Assembly: GCF_043557345.1 (NCBI RefSeq)
Contig: NZ_JBIFFV010000001.1
Location: 1-64,000 of the forward strand
Length of the DNA: 64,000 nt
Source: Sulfitobacter sp043557345
GTDB taxonomy: Bacteria; Pseudomonadota; Alphaproteobacteria; Rhodobacterales; Rhodobacteraceae
Direction: 5' to 3'
Shown here: positions 8,162 through 16,643 of the stretch, in pieces
Layout of the letters: every line of letters begins with the position of its first letter
How positions within the stretch are numbered: the first letter of the stretch is position 1
Made by a program: the position numbers and the translations under genes
The notes under the pieces: generated by a model
What the model saw: only the letters and a program-made list of their open reading frames with translations
What the model was told of the DNA's origin: nothing
Databases searched by the model: none

Positions 8162-8995
8162 ATGTCTGCGACCCGCTCCATCCTCATCACCGGCTGTTCC
8201 AGCGGCATCGGCTATGCCGCCGCGCACGGTATGCGCGCCCGTGGATGGCGCGTCTTTGCCGCCTGCCGCCAACAAGCGGATTGCGACCGGTTGCAGGCCG
8301 AAGGCTTCGACGCGCCGCGCCTTGATTACACCGACGAGGCCAGCGTCGAAGCGGCGCTCGCCCATGTGCTGAACCAAACCGGCGGCACGCTCGACGCGCT
8401 GTTCAACAACGGTGCCCACGCAACGCCCGGATTGGTCGAAGACCTGCCCACCGATGCCCTGCGTGAGATATTCGAGGCGAATTTCTTTGGTTGGCACAGC
8501 CTGACCCGCGCGGTGATCCCGGTGATGCGCAGGCAGGGGCATGGGCGGGTCGTGCAATGCTCTTCGGTGCTTGGCATGGTGGCGATGCCGTGGCGCGGCG
8601 CGTATAATTCCACGAAATTCGCCCTTGAGGGGCTGACCGATACCCTACGGCTTGAAATGCGCGGCACCGGGGTCGCGGTGATCCTGATCGAGCCCGGCCC
8701 CGTCACCTCGAAACTGCGGGCCAAGGCCATCCCGCGTTTCGAGCGCTGGATCGACTGGCAAAACAGCCCCCGCGCGGCGGAGTATGAAAGCACCATGCGC
8801 CCCCGACTTTATGACGACAGCGGCAAGAAAGACCGCTTCGAACTCCCGCCCGAGGCGGTGGTCGAGAAACTGGCGCACGCCGTCGAATCCCCCCTGCCCC
8901 GCCCGCGCTATTTCGTCACAACCCCAACGCATATCGGCGGTATTTTACGGCGTATCCTGCCGACGCGCGCGTTGGACTGGGTCACCAGCCGTTGA
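8162..8995 (+). CDS. Short-chain dehydrogenase/reductase
   Basis: The 277-residue protein is a classical SDR with an NAD(P)-binding TGCSSGIG motif at residues 10-17, FNNGA near 81, catalytic Ser in QCSSVLG near 138 and the Tyr-Lys pair in YNSTK near 150. The downstream stretch IEPGPVTSKL is typical. An Arg after the first strand (ACRQ) suggests NADP(H) preference, an inference. The substrate is unknown. The only plausible start, ATG 8162, directly follows a strong hairpin whose 3' arm contains the nearest Shine-Dalgarno-like GAAGGG. Confidence 0.9.
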   Translation: MSATRSILITGCSSGIGYAAAHGMRARGWRVFAACRQQADCDRLQAEGFDAPRLDYTDEASVEAALAHVLNQTGGTLDALFNNGAHATPGLVEDLPTDALREIFEANFFGWHSLTRAVIPVMRRQGHGRVVQCSSVLGMVAMPWRGAYNSTKFALEGLTDTLRLEMRGTGVAVILIEPGPVTSKLRAKAIPRFERWIDWQNSPRAAEYESTMRPRLYDDSGKKDRFELPPEAVVEKLAHAVESPLPRPRYFVTTPTHIGGILRRILPTRALDWVTSR

Positions 8996-9052
8996 TTTTG
9001 GTTGCGCGGCTGCCCGCTGCCGCTACATCTCAGGCCAACGAAAGGACAGCCC

Positions 9053-9259
9053 ATGCCAAATGATCCGTTTTTCGTGATCGTCCTGATCTCTGTCGTGGTG
9101 GTCGCCGTTGTGCTCCTGATGGGGCTGGGCGGATTTGCTACCGGCGGCAAATTCAACAAACGCAACGCCAACAGGCTGATGCGCTGGCGGATCATCGCGC
9201 AGTTCATCGCCGTGCTGCTGATCCTTGCCTATGTCTATTTCCGAGGGGGCACGATCTGA
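9053..9259 (+). CDS. Small twin-transmembrane protein, HIG1-like
   Basis: The 68-residue protein has two hydrophobic helices (about residues 7-28 and 46-62) separated by a basic loop with KFNKRNANRLMRWR. This matches the small twin-helix proteins related to the HIG1 domain found in alphaproteobacteria, whose function is not established; mitochondrial HIG1 proteins associate with respiratory complexes. AAAGGA precedes the ATG. The last base of its stop codon is the first base of the next gene's start, so the two are probably cotranslated. Confidence 0.85.
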   Translation: MPNDPFFVIVLISVVVVAVVLLMGLGGFATGGKFNKRNANRLMRWRIIAQFIAVLLILAYVYFRGGTI

Positions 9260-9834
9260 TGGTAGTACTGAACAAGATTTACACCCGCACCGGCGACAAG
9301 GGCACCACCGCGCTTGGCAATGGCGATCGCGTGGCGAAACACGACGCCCGGGTCGAGGCCTATGGCACGGCGGATGAGCTCAACTGCTTCGTCGGCGTGG
9401 CGCGGTTGGAGGCCACGGGTGCGACGGACGAGGCGCTGGCGCGCATTCAGAACGACCTCTTCGATATGGGCGCCGACCTTTGCCGCCCCGATATGGAAGC
9501 CGATAAGGATGCGGAATACCCGCCCCTGCGAGTCACCCAAGCACAGGTCGACCGGCTGGAGCGTGAGATTGACGTGATGAACTCCGAGTTGGAGCCGTTG
9601 CGCAGCTTCATCCTGCCGGGGGGCCGTGCCTTGGCGGCGCACCTGCACGTCTGCCGCACCGTGGCGCGCCGCGCCGAGCGGCTGGCGGTGCTGCTGGCCG
9701 AGCAAACGGCAGTGAACCCTGCCTGCGTGACCTATCTGAACCGGCTCAGCGATTGGTTCTTCGTCGCCGCGCGGATGGCTAATAACGCGGGCAAGGAAGA
9801 CGTGCTTTGGGTGCCGGGGGCAAACCGGGCGTAA
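9259..9834 (+). CDS. Cob(I)alamin adenosyltransferase, PduO type
   Basis: The 191-residue protein transfers the adenosyl group of ATP to cob(I)alamin or a corrinoid precursor to make coenzyme B12. The N-terminal ATP-binding motif TRTGDKGTTALG is at residues 9-20, and the C-terminal conserved NRLSDWFFVAARMAN lies near residues 159-173. Length and motifs fit the PduO/MMAB family. It overlaps the upstream small membrane protein by one base. A cobalamin role is consistent with a bluB gene elsewhere in the window at 35.2 kb. No cobalamin riboswitch is apparent upstream. Confidence 0.93.
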   Translation: MVVLNKIYTRTGDKGTTALGNGDRVAKHDARVEAYGTADELNCFVGVARLEATGATDEALARIQNDLFDMGADLCRPDMEADKDAEYPPLRVTQAQVDRLEREIDVMNSELEPLRSFILPGGRALAAHLHVCRTVARRAERLAVLLAEQTAVNPACVTYLNRLSDWFFVAARMANNAGKEDVLWVPGANRA

Positions 9835-9995
9835 AATAGCGCTAACAGACGAAAAACCGGGAAAACGCCGCGTTCAAAACTGCCAACCTGCCGATTTTGG
9901 CCTGTTTTGATCCGATCCGCTTCGTTACACCCGTGTGGAGAATTAGGGAGACCGGGCCACCAGCCCGCGTCGCAAACTGAGGAGAGAGACCGCTC

Positions 9996-10754
9996 ATGAA
10001 GGTACTGGTGCCTGTCAAACGCGTGATCGACTATAACGTGAAAGTTCGTGTCAAAGCGGACGGATCGGGTGTTGATCTTGCCAATGTGAAAATGTCGATG
10101 AACCCCTTCGACGAAATCGCCGTCGAACAGGCGATTCGCCTGAAGGAAGCCGGTCAGGCTGAAGAGGTCGTCGCCGTCTCCATCGGTGTGAAGCAAGCGC
10201 AGGAAACGCTGCGCACCGCCCTCGCCATGGGTGCCGACCGCGCGATCCTCGTGGTGGCCTCGGACGATGTGCACAAGGACATCGAACCGCTGGCCGTGGC
10301 CAAGATCCTCAAAGCCGTGGTCGACGAAGAGCAGCCGAGCCTCGTGCTCTGCGGCAAGCAGGCGATCGACAACGACATGAACGCCACCGGGCAGATGCTC
10401 TCGGCGCTGATGGGCTGGTCGCAAGCGACCTTTGCTTCCGAGATCGCTATCGAAGGCGACAAGGCGAAAGTCACCCGCGAAGTCGACGGCGGCCTGCAGA
10501 CCATCGAGGTCACCATGCCGACAGTCGTCACCGTGGACCTGCGCCTCAACGAGCCGCGCTACGCCTCGTTGCCCAACATCATGAAAGCCAAGAAAAAGCC
10601 GCTGGATGAGAAGACCGCCGAGGACTACGGTGTCGACGTCTCCAACCGGCTGGAAATCGTGAAGACCGAAGAGCCCGCGGAACGCGCCGCCGGCATCAAG
10701 GTCGGCTCGGTCGACGAGCTTGTGGCGAAACTCAAAGAAGCGGGGGCTGTGTAA
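9996..10754 (+). CDS. etfB: Electron transfer flavoprotein subunit beta
   Basis: The 252-residue protein is the beta subunit of ETF, which accepts electrons from acyl-CoA and related dehydrogenases and passes them to ETF-quinone oxidoreductase. It starts MKVLVPVKRVIDYNVKVRVK, and the family signature region VDLRLNEPRYASLPNIMKAKKKP lies near residues 177-199. GAGGAGAG precedes the ATG. It overlaps etfA by one base, the usual two-gene operon. The 160-base upstream gap probably holds the promoter. Confidence 0.97.
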   Translation: MKVLVPVKRVIDYNVKVRVKADGSGVDLANVKMSMNPFDEIAVEQAIRLKEAGQAEEVVAVSIGVKQAQETLRTALAMGADRAILVVASDDVHKDIEPLAVAKILKAVVDEEQPSLVLCGKQAIDNDMNATGQMLSALMGWSQATFASEIAIEGDKAKVTREVDGGLQTIEVTMPTVVTVDLRLNEPRYASLPNIMKAKKKPLDEKTAEDYGVDVSNRLEIVKTEEPAERAAGIKVGSVDELVAKLKEAGAV

Positions 10755-11680
10755 TGGCTGTTCTTCTGATTGCAGAGATTTCCGACGGCGAACTGTCGAT
10801 GGACGCAACCGCCAAGGCGGTGACCGCGGCCAAGCAACTGGGCGACGTGACCATTCTGGCGGCGGGCAGCTCGGCTGCGGCGGCAGGCGAAGCGGCGGCC
10901 AAGATCGATGGCGTCTCCAAGGTGCTGGTTGCCGAGGACGAGATGCTGGGCCACCGTCTGGCCGAAGCCACCGCGGCGCTGATCGTCAGCCTTGCCGGTG
11001 ACTACGACCACATTGTCGCGCCCGCCACCACGGACGCCAAGAACATCATGCCCCGCGTCGCGGCGCTGCTTGATGTCATGGTGATCTCGGATGCCTCCGG
11101 CGTGGTCGATGCCGACACTTTCGAGCGTCCGATCTACGCGGGCAACGCGGTGCAGACCGTGAAGTCGAACGACGCCAAGAAAGTCATCACCTTCCGCACA
11201 TCGACCTTCGATGCCGCCGGTGAAGGCGGCTCCGCCTCGGTCGAGACCATTTCGGCAGCCGAGAACCCCGGCCTGTCCACATGGGTCGAAGACAAGGTCG
11301 CCGAATCGGACCGCCCCGAGCTGACAAGCGCGGGCGTGGTGGTGTCCGGTGGTCGCGGTGTCGGCTCCGAAGAGGACTTCGCCCTGATCGAGAAACTGGC
11401 CGACAAGCTGGGCGCCGCCGTTGGCGCCTCCCGTGCGGCGGTCGATTCGGGCTATGCGCCGAACGACTGGCAGGTGGGCCAGACCGGCAAAGTGGTCGCC
11501 CCCGACCTCTATATCGCCGTCGGCATCTCGGGTGCGATTCAGCACCTTGCCGGGATGAAGGACTCCAAGATCATCGTCGCGATCAACAAAGACGAAGAAT
11601 CGCCGATCTTCCAAGTTGCCGACTACGGTCTCGTGGCAGACCTCTTCGACGCGGTGCCGGAACTGATCGAAAAGCTGTAA
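10754..11680 (+). CDS. etfA: Electron transfer flavoprotein subunit alpha
   Basis: The 308-residue protein is the FAD-binding ETF alpha subunit. The C-terminal FAD domain is clear: VVSGGRGVGSEEDF near residue 195, then APDLYIAVGISGAIQHLAGM and INKDEESPIFQVADYGLV near 250-295. It pairs with etfB, with which it overlaps. A strong terminator follows within 20 bases. The next plus-strand gene, 3-hydroxybutyryl-CoA dehydrogenase, is metabolically related (fatty acid and hydroxybutyrate metabolism). Confidence 0.97.
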   Translation: MAVLLIAEISDGELSMDATAKAVTAAKQLGDVTILAAGSSAAAAGEAAAKIDGVSKVLVAEDEMLGHRLAEATAALIVSLAGDYDHIVAPATTDAKNIMPRVAALLDVMVISDASGVVDADTFERPIYAGNAVQTVKSNDAKKVITFRTSTFDAAGEGGSASVETISAAENPGLSTWVEDKVAESDRPELTSAGVVVSGGRGVGSEEDFALIEKLADKLGAAVGASRAAVDSGYAPNDWQVGQTGKVVAPDLYIAVGISGAIQHLAGMKDSKIIVAINKDEESPIFQVADYGLVADLFDAVPELIEKL

Positions 11681-11698
11681 AGCACTCACATGAAACAC

Positions 11699-11727
11699 CA
11701 AAGGCCCGCCGTTCTCGGCGGGCCTTT
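11699..11727 (+). terminator. Terminator after etfA
   Basis: AAAGGCCCGCCG and CGGCGGGCCTTTTT form a strong stem around TTCT, followed by a T run. It also lies downstream of the convergent DUF6473-like gene. Confidence 0.85.
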
Positions 11728-11752
11728 TTCGTGCATGCCCCTACCGGGAGCG

Positions 11753-12586
11753 TCAGGACATGCTTTGCAGCGCATCGGTCAGAGCGGCGGCGGCAGTGGC
11801 ATGGGCCATCGGGCCCAGCATTTCCGACGCGGCCTGCGCCTCGAACTCACTGACGACCATTCCAGCCGTCGGCCCGGCAGAGGGGTCTTTTGGCGTGACG
11901 ACCTCGATCTTGGCCGTGGCGTGCTGGGCCACCGCGTCCAACATTTCGCGCGTTACGAACAGCGGATCATGGCCCAACTCCCCCACCGGCTGCGCTGCCG
12001 CTGCGACCGGCGGGCGGTCGGCCAGCCAAAGCAAAAGCGTGCGCCCCTGTATTTGCCCCAACATCAAACGCATGCGTGCCATCCACGCCTGCTGAAGCTC
12101 CGCACGCACCGCCTCAAACCGTTCGGGCGAGACCTGCATGAGATGGGTCAGCATGTGCCGGTTGAAGTGGAATTGCGAGAAATCGACCTCGCGGTAGATC
12201 GTCTGCAACAGCGCTGAGGCCCCGACGAAGCGGTCGTTTCGACGCCGGTGCACGGAATAGAAACGGTTGGTCATATTCTGCGCGCCCATGATCTGAACGA
12301 CTGTCACATCCGCCTGCGAGGCAGCCTGCGCGACGAACGGGTCATGGGCAAAAGCGTCAATCCCCGCATTCGGGAAGCCGAAGTTCACACAGGTTTTGCC
12401 AATCTCGGCCTCGACCCGCGCGGGAAACGGCTCTTCAATGAATTTGCCATAGGTCTCTGTCCCGCCGAGAAAGGCGATATAGGGCGCCTCCAGCCTGCGG
12501 CGCGGGCCGCGAAACATCAGTTTTGACGTGCCATAGCGACATGGCAAATAGTCCAGGGGCGCTGGCCCCACTGCATCATAGGTCAT
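11753..12586 (-). CDS. DUF6473-like protein of unknown function
   Basis: The 277-residue product begins MTYDAVGPAPLDYLPCRYGTSKLMFRG, then an AFLGGTETYGKF segment, and has no signal peptide or membrane helix. I recall this N-terminal pattern from Rhodobacterales proteins annotated as DUF6473; that assignment is from memory and no function follows from it. The GGTETYGK stretch resembles the start of SGNH-hydrolase-like folds, which is speculation. I preferred the ATG at 12586, preceded by AGGTGGG, over a GTG at 12607. It is convergent with etfA and divergent from the 3-hydroxybutyryl-CoA dehydrogenase gene. Confidence 0.65.
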   Translation of the reverse strand: MTYDAVGPAPLDYLPCRYGTSKLMFRGPRRRLEAPYIAFLGGTETYGKFIEEPFPARVEAEIGKTCVNFGFPNAGIDAFAHDPFVAQAASQADVTVVQIMGAQNMTNRFYSVHRRRNDRFVGASALLQTIYREVDFSQFHFNRHMLTHLMQVSPERFEAVRAELQQAWMARMRLMLGQIQGRTLLLWLADRPPVAAAAQPVGELGHDPLFVTREMLDAVAQHATAKIEVVTPKDPSAGPTAGMVVSEFEAQAASEMLGPMAHATAAAALTDALQSMS

Positions 12587-12742
12587 CGAACCCACCTTTT
12601 TGTTCACCCAAAGCCAGATTGCACAGCAGGGGCTGCGATTCTGTTAACGGGCGAATTTGTCGTGAGATTTCGTAAACAGCTGCCCTTGCGGCACCCCCGC
12701 CACGCGCCCTATTGTGCGCCGAACTCAAGCAAAGGACAGGCC

Positions 12743-13618
12743 ATGGACATCCAGACAATCGGTATCGTGGGAGCGGGGCAAATGGGCAATGGGATCGCCC
12801 ATGTCATGGCGCTGGCAGGCTACGACGTGCTGCTGAACGATGTCAGCGTCGATGCGCTGGCCAAAGCGATGAAAACCGTGACCGGCAATATGGACCGCCA
12901 AGTCAGCCGCGAGAAGATCACCGCCGCCGACCGGGACGCCGCCATGGCGCGCATCACCACGACGCAGACGCTAAGCGATCTGGGCCAAAGCGATCTGGTG
13001 ATCGAAGCCGCAACCGAGCGTGAAACGGTGAAACAAGCGATTTTCGAAGACCTGATCCCGCATCTAAAGCCGACGACGATCCTGACCTCGAACACTTCCT
13101 CGATCTCGATCACCCGCCTTGCCAGCCGCACCGACCGACCCGAAAAATTCATGGGTTTCCACTTCATGAACCCCGTGCCGGTGATGCAACTGGTCGAATT
13201 GATCCGCGGCATCGCCACGGACAGTGAGACCTATGACGCTTGCAAAGCCGTGGTCGACCGTCTGGGCAAGACCGCCGCCTCGGCCGAGGATTTCCCCGCC
13301 TTTATCGTGAACCGCATCCTGATGCCGATGATCAACGAGGCGGTCTATACGCTCTACGAAGGGGTCGGCAATGTCGAGTCGATCGACAGTTCGATGAAGC
13401 TGGGTGCGAACCACCCCATGGGGCCGCTGGAGCTTGCGGACTTTATCGGTCTGGACACATGTCTTGCCATCATGAACGTCCTGCATGACGGCCTGGCGGA
13501 TACGAAGTATCGCCCCTGCCCGCTGCTGACCAAATATGTCGAAGCCGGGTGGTTGGGCCGCAAGACGCAGCGCGGCTTCTATGATTACCGGGGCGAAAAA
13601 CCGGTTCCGACGCGCTGA
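12743..13618 (+). CDS. hbd: 3-hydroxybutyryl-CoA dehydrogenase
   Basis: The 291-residue enzyme oxidises 3-hydroxyacyl-CoA, or runs in reverse, with NAD(P). The Rossmann motif GAGQMGNGIA is at residues 9-18, the catalytic His lies in GFHFMNPVPVMQLVE near residue 139, and the C-terminal dimerisation domain has NHPMGPLELADFIGLDT. Length is right for the short single-domain form used in butanoyl-CoA and polyhydroxybutyrate metabolism. The ATG at 12743 follows AAGGA. It stands downstream of etfBA, separated by the opposite-strand DUF6473-like gene. Confidence 0.93.
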   Translation: MDIQTIGIVGAGQMGNGIAHVMALAGYDVLLNDVSVDALAKAMKTVTGNMDRQVSREKITAADRDAAMARITTTQTLSDLGQSDLVIEAATERETVKQAIFEDLIPHLKPTTILTSNTSSISITRLASRTDRPEKFMGFHFMNPVPVMQLVELIRGIATDSETYDACKAVVDRLGKTAASAEDFPAFIVNRILMPMINEAVYTLYEGVGNVESIDSSMKLGANHPMGPLELADFIGLDTCLAIMNVLHDGLADTKYRPCPLLTKYVEAGWLGRKTQRGFYDYRGEKPVPTR

Positions 13619-13632
13619 ATTGCGAGGGTGTT

Positions 13633-13696
13633 GGGGGCCCTGCCCCCATCGCGCCAGAGGCGCGATTCCCCCGAGGGTATTTTCAAAAGGATGAAG
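13633..13696 (+). repeat. Intergenic repeat, copy 1
   Basis: A GC-rich dyad (CTGCCCCCATCGCGCC, then GGCGCGATTCCCCC) is followed by GAGGGTATTTTCAAAAGGATGAAG. The unit recurs almost identically, inverted, at 57760-57825 and in part at 39377-39400. It lies between two convergent genes and touches the stop codon of the acyltransferase gene. Confidence 0.75.
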
Positions 13697-13697
13697 C

Positions 13698-14582
13698 CTA
13701 GTTGGTCAGCGCCAGAGTATGCGCGCGCAGCCAGGCCATGAAGCCGCGCGGGTCGTCTGCCCAGCGGTCGATCTCTTCGCGGGCGAGCGGGTGGCCGACG
13801 ATGGGGCCTTGGGGCCTGTCGCAGGCGTGGGCGATTTCATGCAGCAAGAGCCCTTGGCGCAGCATCGGGCTGAGCCTGTTGGCGATCTGATAGGCGCGGC
13901 TGTTCTGGCCCGGGAAGCGCATCGGCACCACCTGCGCGCCGGAGCGGCGGATCATTTTGGCAGTAAAGACGTTCCATTCCGCTTCGACCGCCGGGCCCCA
14001 CCAGCTTTTCGAAGCAGCAACGACGCCTGAGGGGAAGAGCGCCACGACGCCCCCCTCCTTGAGATGGGCCATGGCCTTGGCGCGCATTTCCACACCTTTG
14101 CGCTGCGCATCCGGGTCATGTGGGAAGGGCACCGGGATCATGTAGCTGCCCGCCACCTCGTCGATGGAGGTGAGCAGCGATCGGGTGAGGATACGGTAAT
14201 CGGGGCGCACGCGGCCGATGAGGTCGGCGAAGATCATACCGTCGACCATGCCGTGGGGGTGGTTTGCCACGACCACGACTGGCCCCTCTTTTGGGATGCG
14301 GTCCAACTGCGTTTGCGGGGTGGTGAGGTCGATGCCCATCGTGTCGAGCGCCGCGCGCCAGAAGGCCTGGCCCGAGGGGGTGCCGCGTTGTTCGAACTTG
14401 CGGATCAGACGCAGGATCTTGAGCTTGCCGGTAAAAAGCTCCATCGCGGAGATCACCCGCGCTTTCCATGGGTCATCGAAGGTCGAGGCATAGGACAGGC
14501 TGCGGCGGTCGTATTTGGTGAAGGTCACCGTGCCGTCGCCTGTCTGGGCCGGCTCGGCCGCGATGTTTTGCAGGTCATCCAT
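13698..14582 (-). CDS. Lysophospholipid acyltransferase-family protein
   Basis: The 294-residue protein has a PlsC-type acyltransferase core: the H-x4-D box as NHPHGMVDG near residue 107, a substrate-binding region with VPFPHD near 150, and FPSGVVAASKSWWG near 183. The family transfers acyl groups from acyl-ACP or acyl-CoA to lysophospholipids or similar acceptors. No membrane helix is obvious, so it is probably peripheral. It lies 34 bases downstream of ptsH on the same strand and could be the last gene of that operon. The exact acceptor is unknown. Confidence 0.85.
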   Translation of the reverse strand: MDDLQNIAAEPAQTGDGTVTFTKYDRRSLSYASTFDDPWKARVISAMELFTGKLKILRLIRKFEQRGTPSGQAFWRAALDTMGIDLTTPQTQLDRIPKEGPVVVVANHPHGMVDGMIFADLIGRVRPDYRILTRSLLTSIDEVAGSYMIPVPFPHDPDAQRKGVEMRAKAMAHLKEGGVVALFPSGVVAASKSWWGPAVEAEWNVFTAKMIRRSGAQVVPMRFPGQNSRAYQIANRLSPMLRQGLLLHEIAHACDRPQGPIVGHPLAREEIDRWADDPRGFMAWLRAHTLALTN

Positions 14583-14616
14583 GGGGTCGGTGGATCCTTT
14601 TTCCCGCTTGGCGGAC

Positions 14617-14886
14617 CTAAAATCCTTCGCCGAACTTATCCGCCACGAGGGCGGTCAAAGCTTCGGCCAAGGCCTCGGCATCGGGGCCGGAGGTTTGGAC
14701 ATCGATGGTGGTGCCGCGCGATGCGCCGAGCATCAAGAGCCCCATGATACTGTCGCCGGAGGCCGACATGCCGTCCTTGCTGACTTCGGCGCGGGCATCA
14801 AATGCCTCGACCACTTCGACTAATTTGGCGGAGGCGCGCGCGTGCAGGCCTTTTTCGTTTACAATCTTTAAAGAAAATTCGGGCAT
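14617..14886 (-). CDS. ptsH: Phosphocarrier protein HPr
   Basis: The 89-residue protein has the HPr active-site histidine, His15 in GLHARAS, and a regulatory serine, Ser46 in SGDSIMGLLML. Ser46 would be the target of the HPr kinase encoded four genes upstream in the same cluster. It starts MPEFSLKIVNEKGL at 14886; a longer frame has no homology. In alphaproteobacteria this HPr serves regulatory phosphotransfer, and no sugar permease gene is present here. Gene order hprK-rapZ-manX-ptsH is conserved. Confidence 0.95.
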   Translation of the reverse strand: MPEFSLKIVNEKGLHARASAKLVEVVEAFDARAEVSKDGMSASGDSIMGLLMLGASRGTTIDVQTSGPDAEALAEALTALVADKFGEGF

Positions 14887-14902
14887 GACGTCTTGGGGCC
14901 TT

Positions 14903-15295
14903 CTAACCTGCGCTGACATTCTGGCTGTCGATATACTTCTTACCAGCTTCGAGCGCGGCACGCACGGCATCGGGCACATCCATATGCCGCGATTTGGCGA
15001 GTTTGATCAGCATTGGCAGGTTCGCGCCGTAGATGATCCGGCGGTTTTCCGGGCGGCAGGCCAAGAGGCTGAGGTTCGAGGGGGAACCGCCGAAAAGGTC
15101 GGTGACCACCACCACACCGGCGCCTTGGTCCACCGCATCGGCGGCGCTGCAGATCTCGCGTTCCTTGTCGGTGCGGTCGTGGTCGGCTTCGATCGCGATG
15201 GCGCGCACGCCAAATTGGGATCCCACGACATGTTCGATGGCGGCAAGATATTCTTGCGCCAGCCCCCCATGTGCGACGATGACGATCCCGATCAC
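14903..15295 (-). CDS. manX: PTS EIIA component, mannose family
   Basis: The 130-residue protein is a single-domain EIIA of the mannose/fructose family. The phosphorylated His9 lies in IVIVAHGGLA, and VVVTDLFGGSPSN near residues 62-74 is the conserved second motif. It would accept phosphate from HPr. No EIIB, EIIC or EIID gene is adjacent, so it is probably regulatory rather than part of a transporter. It overlaps rapZ by four bases and is followed by ptsH after 16 bases. Confidence 0.93.
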   Translation of the reverse strand: MIGIVIVAHGGLAQEYLAAIEHVVGSQFGVRAIAIEADHDRTDKEREICSAADAVDQGAGVVVVTDLFGGSPSNLSLLACRPENRRIIYGANLPMLIKLAKSRHMDVPDAVRAALEAGKKYIDSQNVSAG

Positions 15296-16197
15296 GGCTT
15301 GTTTCCTTCACGATGCTGACGGTCCAGCTCTCGGTGCCTAATTGACACCTGCCAGCCCTGCTCTGCAAGGCGCAAAGCGTGGTCTTCGGCCATGGCGACA
15401 GAGCGGTGTTGGCCGCCCGTGCAACCAAAGGCGATGGAGATATGCGACTTGCCCTCTTCGCGGTACGCGGGCAGCAGCAGCAGGCTCAGGTCGAGCACCT
15501 TGTCGGCGAAATCGGCGTAGCGTTTGTCCCCGGCCACATGGGCCGCAACCGAAGGATCGCGCCCGTCGCCGCTGCGCAGTGCGGGCACCCAATAGGGGTT
15601 TCTAAGGAACCGGCAGTCATGCACCACATCGACGCCACGCGGGAGGCCCCGTTTATAGGAAAAGCTCTGAACCGAGACCGTAAGGTGGCGCTGGCCGCCG
15701 GGGGCGAACCACTGTTCGACCTCTGCGCGCAACTCGTGGACGTTGAGGGTTGTCGTGTCGATCAACACATCGGCGCGGGCGCGGATCGGGTGGAGCAGTT
15801 CCTGCTCGCGCGCGATCCCGTCGACGGGGCGGTCAGCCGGGGCCAGCGGGTGGCGGCGGCGGGTTTCGGAAAAGCGTTGCAGCAGCACATCGGGGGCGCA
15901 GTCGAGATAGAGCAGTTCCGCGCGCCACCCCGGTTCAGCCGTCAGGCGGCCCATCAGTTCGAGCACGCCTTCGGTGGAAAAGTCCCGGTTGCGGGCGTCG
16001 ATCCCCAGAGCCACCGATTGCGCATCGCCGGGGCGGTCAAGGAGCGCGGGCAGCAGCCGCAGCGGCAGGTTGTCGATTGCCTCGAACCCCGCATCCTCCA
16101 GCACGTTGAGCGCAGAGGACCGCCCGGCGCCCGAAGGGCCGGTGACAAGGACCAACCGCCGGGGGGCGGGGTCTGTTGATGAGGTCTGACTGATCAA
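15292..16197 (-). CDS. rapZ: RapZ-family nucleotide-binding protein
   Basis: The 301-residue protein has the P-loop GPSGAGRSS near residues 20-28 and the conserved C-terminal GCTGGQHRSVAMAE motif, with DCRFLRNP near 197. In Escherichia coli RapZ directs RNase E to the small RNA GlmZ and so controls glucosamine-6-phosphate synthase. In alphaproteobacteria the gene regularly sits in the hprK-manX cluster, where its role is less well defined. It overlaps hprK by four bases and manX by four bases, showing tight translational coupling. Confidence 0.94.
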   Translation of the reverse strand: MISQTSSTDPAPRRLVLVTGPSGAGRSSALNVLEDAGFEAIDNLPLRLLPALLDRPGDAQSVALGIDARNRDFSTEGVLELMGRLTAEPGWRAELLYLDCAPDVLLQRFSETRRRHPLAPADRPVDGIAREQELLHPIRARADVLIDTTTLNVHELRAEVEQWFAPGGQRHLTVSVQSFSYKRGLPRGVDVVHDCRFLRNPYWVPALRSGDGRDPSVAAHVAGDKRYADFADKVLDLSLLLLPAYREEGKSHISIAFGCTGGQHRSVAMAEDHALRLAEQGWQVSIRHRELDRQHREGNKP

Positions 16198-16622
16198 TTC
16201 GGTTTTTCCACACCTGACATATACAGATGAATTGCTGCCGCAAAATGAGCGCTATCGCATTTGTGAAAACAGGGCAACGTGACACCCCGTAGCATATGGC
16301 TGTGCGGTTCGGGAAGGCGCTGGTCTTCGGTACGGGACAGATCGACGACGAGGGCCAAGGGCACGGGGCCGTGATCCTCGGCCCGCAGAATGCCGACATA
16401 GCGCGCCTCGATCAGGCCGCGGATCGGTTCTGGGACGCTGGCGATCACCTGATCCCCCTGACGCATGATATCGGTGCGATCATCGGCCACCAGCGTGGCA
16501 CCAAGGGCGATCAATTGCAGGGCGAGGGCCGATTTGCCCGCACCCGAGGGGCCAAGGATCAGCACCCCGCGCCCATGGATCGCCACGCAGCTGGCGTGGA
16601 GGTTTTCGCGCTCGATAGTCAT
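16194..16622 (-). CDS. hprK: HPr kinase/phosphorylase, short alphaproteobacterial form
   Basis: The 142-residue protein contains only the catalytic domain of HPrK. The Walker A motif GPSGAGKS is at residues 24-31, and the signature loop IRGLIEARYVGIL near 66-78 corresponds to the family's conserved phosphotransfer loop. Firmicute HprK is about 310 residues with an extra N-terminal domain; loss of that domain is normal in alphaproteobacteria. It would phosphorylate HPr at Ser46. It starts 21 bases after chvG and overlaps rapZ. Confidence 0.92.
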   Translation of the reverse strand: MTIERENLHASCVAIHGRGVLILGPSGAGKSALALQLIALGATLVADDRTDIMRQGDQVIASVPEPIRGLIEARYVGILRAEDHGPVPLALVVDLSRTEDQRLPEPHSHMLRGVTLPCFHKCDSAHFAAAIHLYMSGVEKPN

Positions 16623-16643
16623 ATCAGGCCCCGCGCCCGGGAT

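Noticed and set aside
9835..9995. Cobalamin riboswitch near the adenosyltransferase or etfB
   Set aside because: No conserved B12-box-like core is visible in this gap or upstream of 9053.
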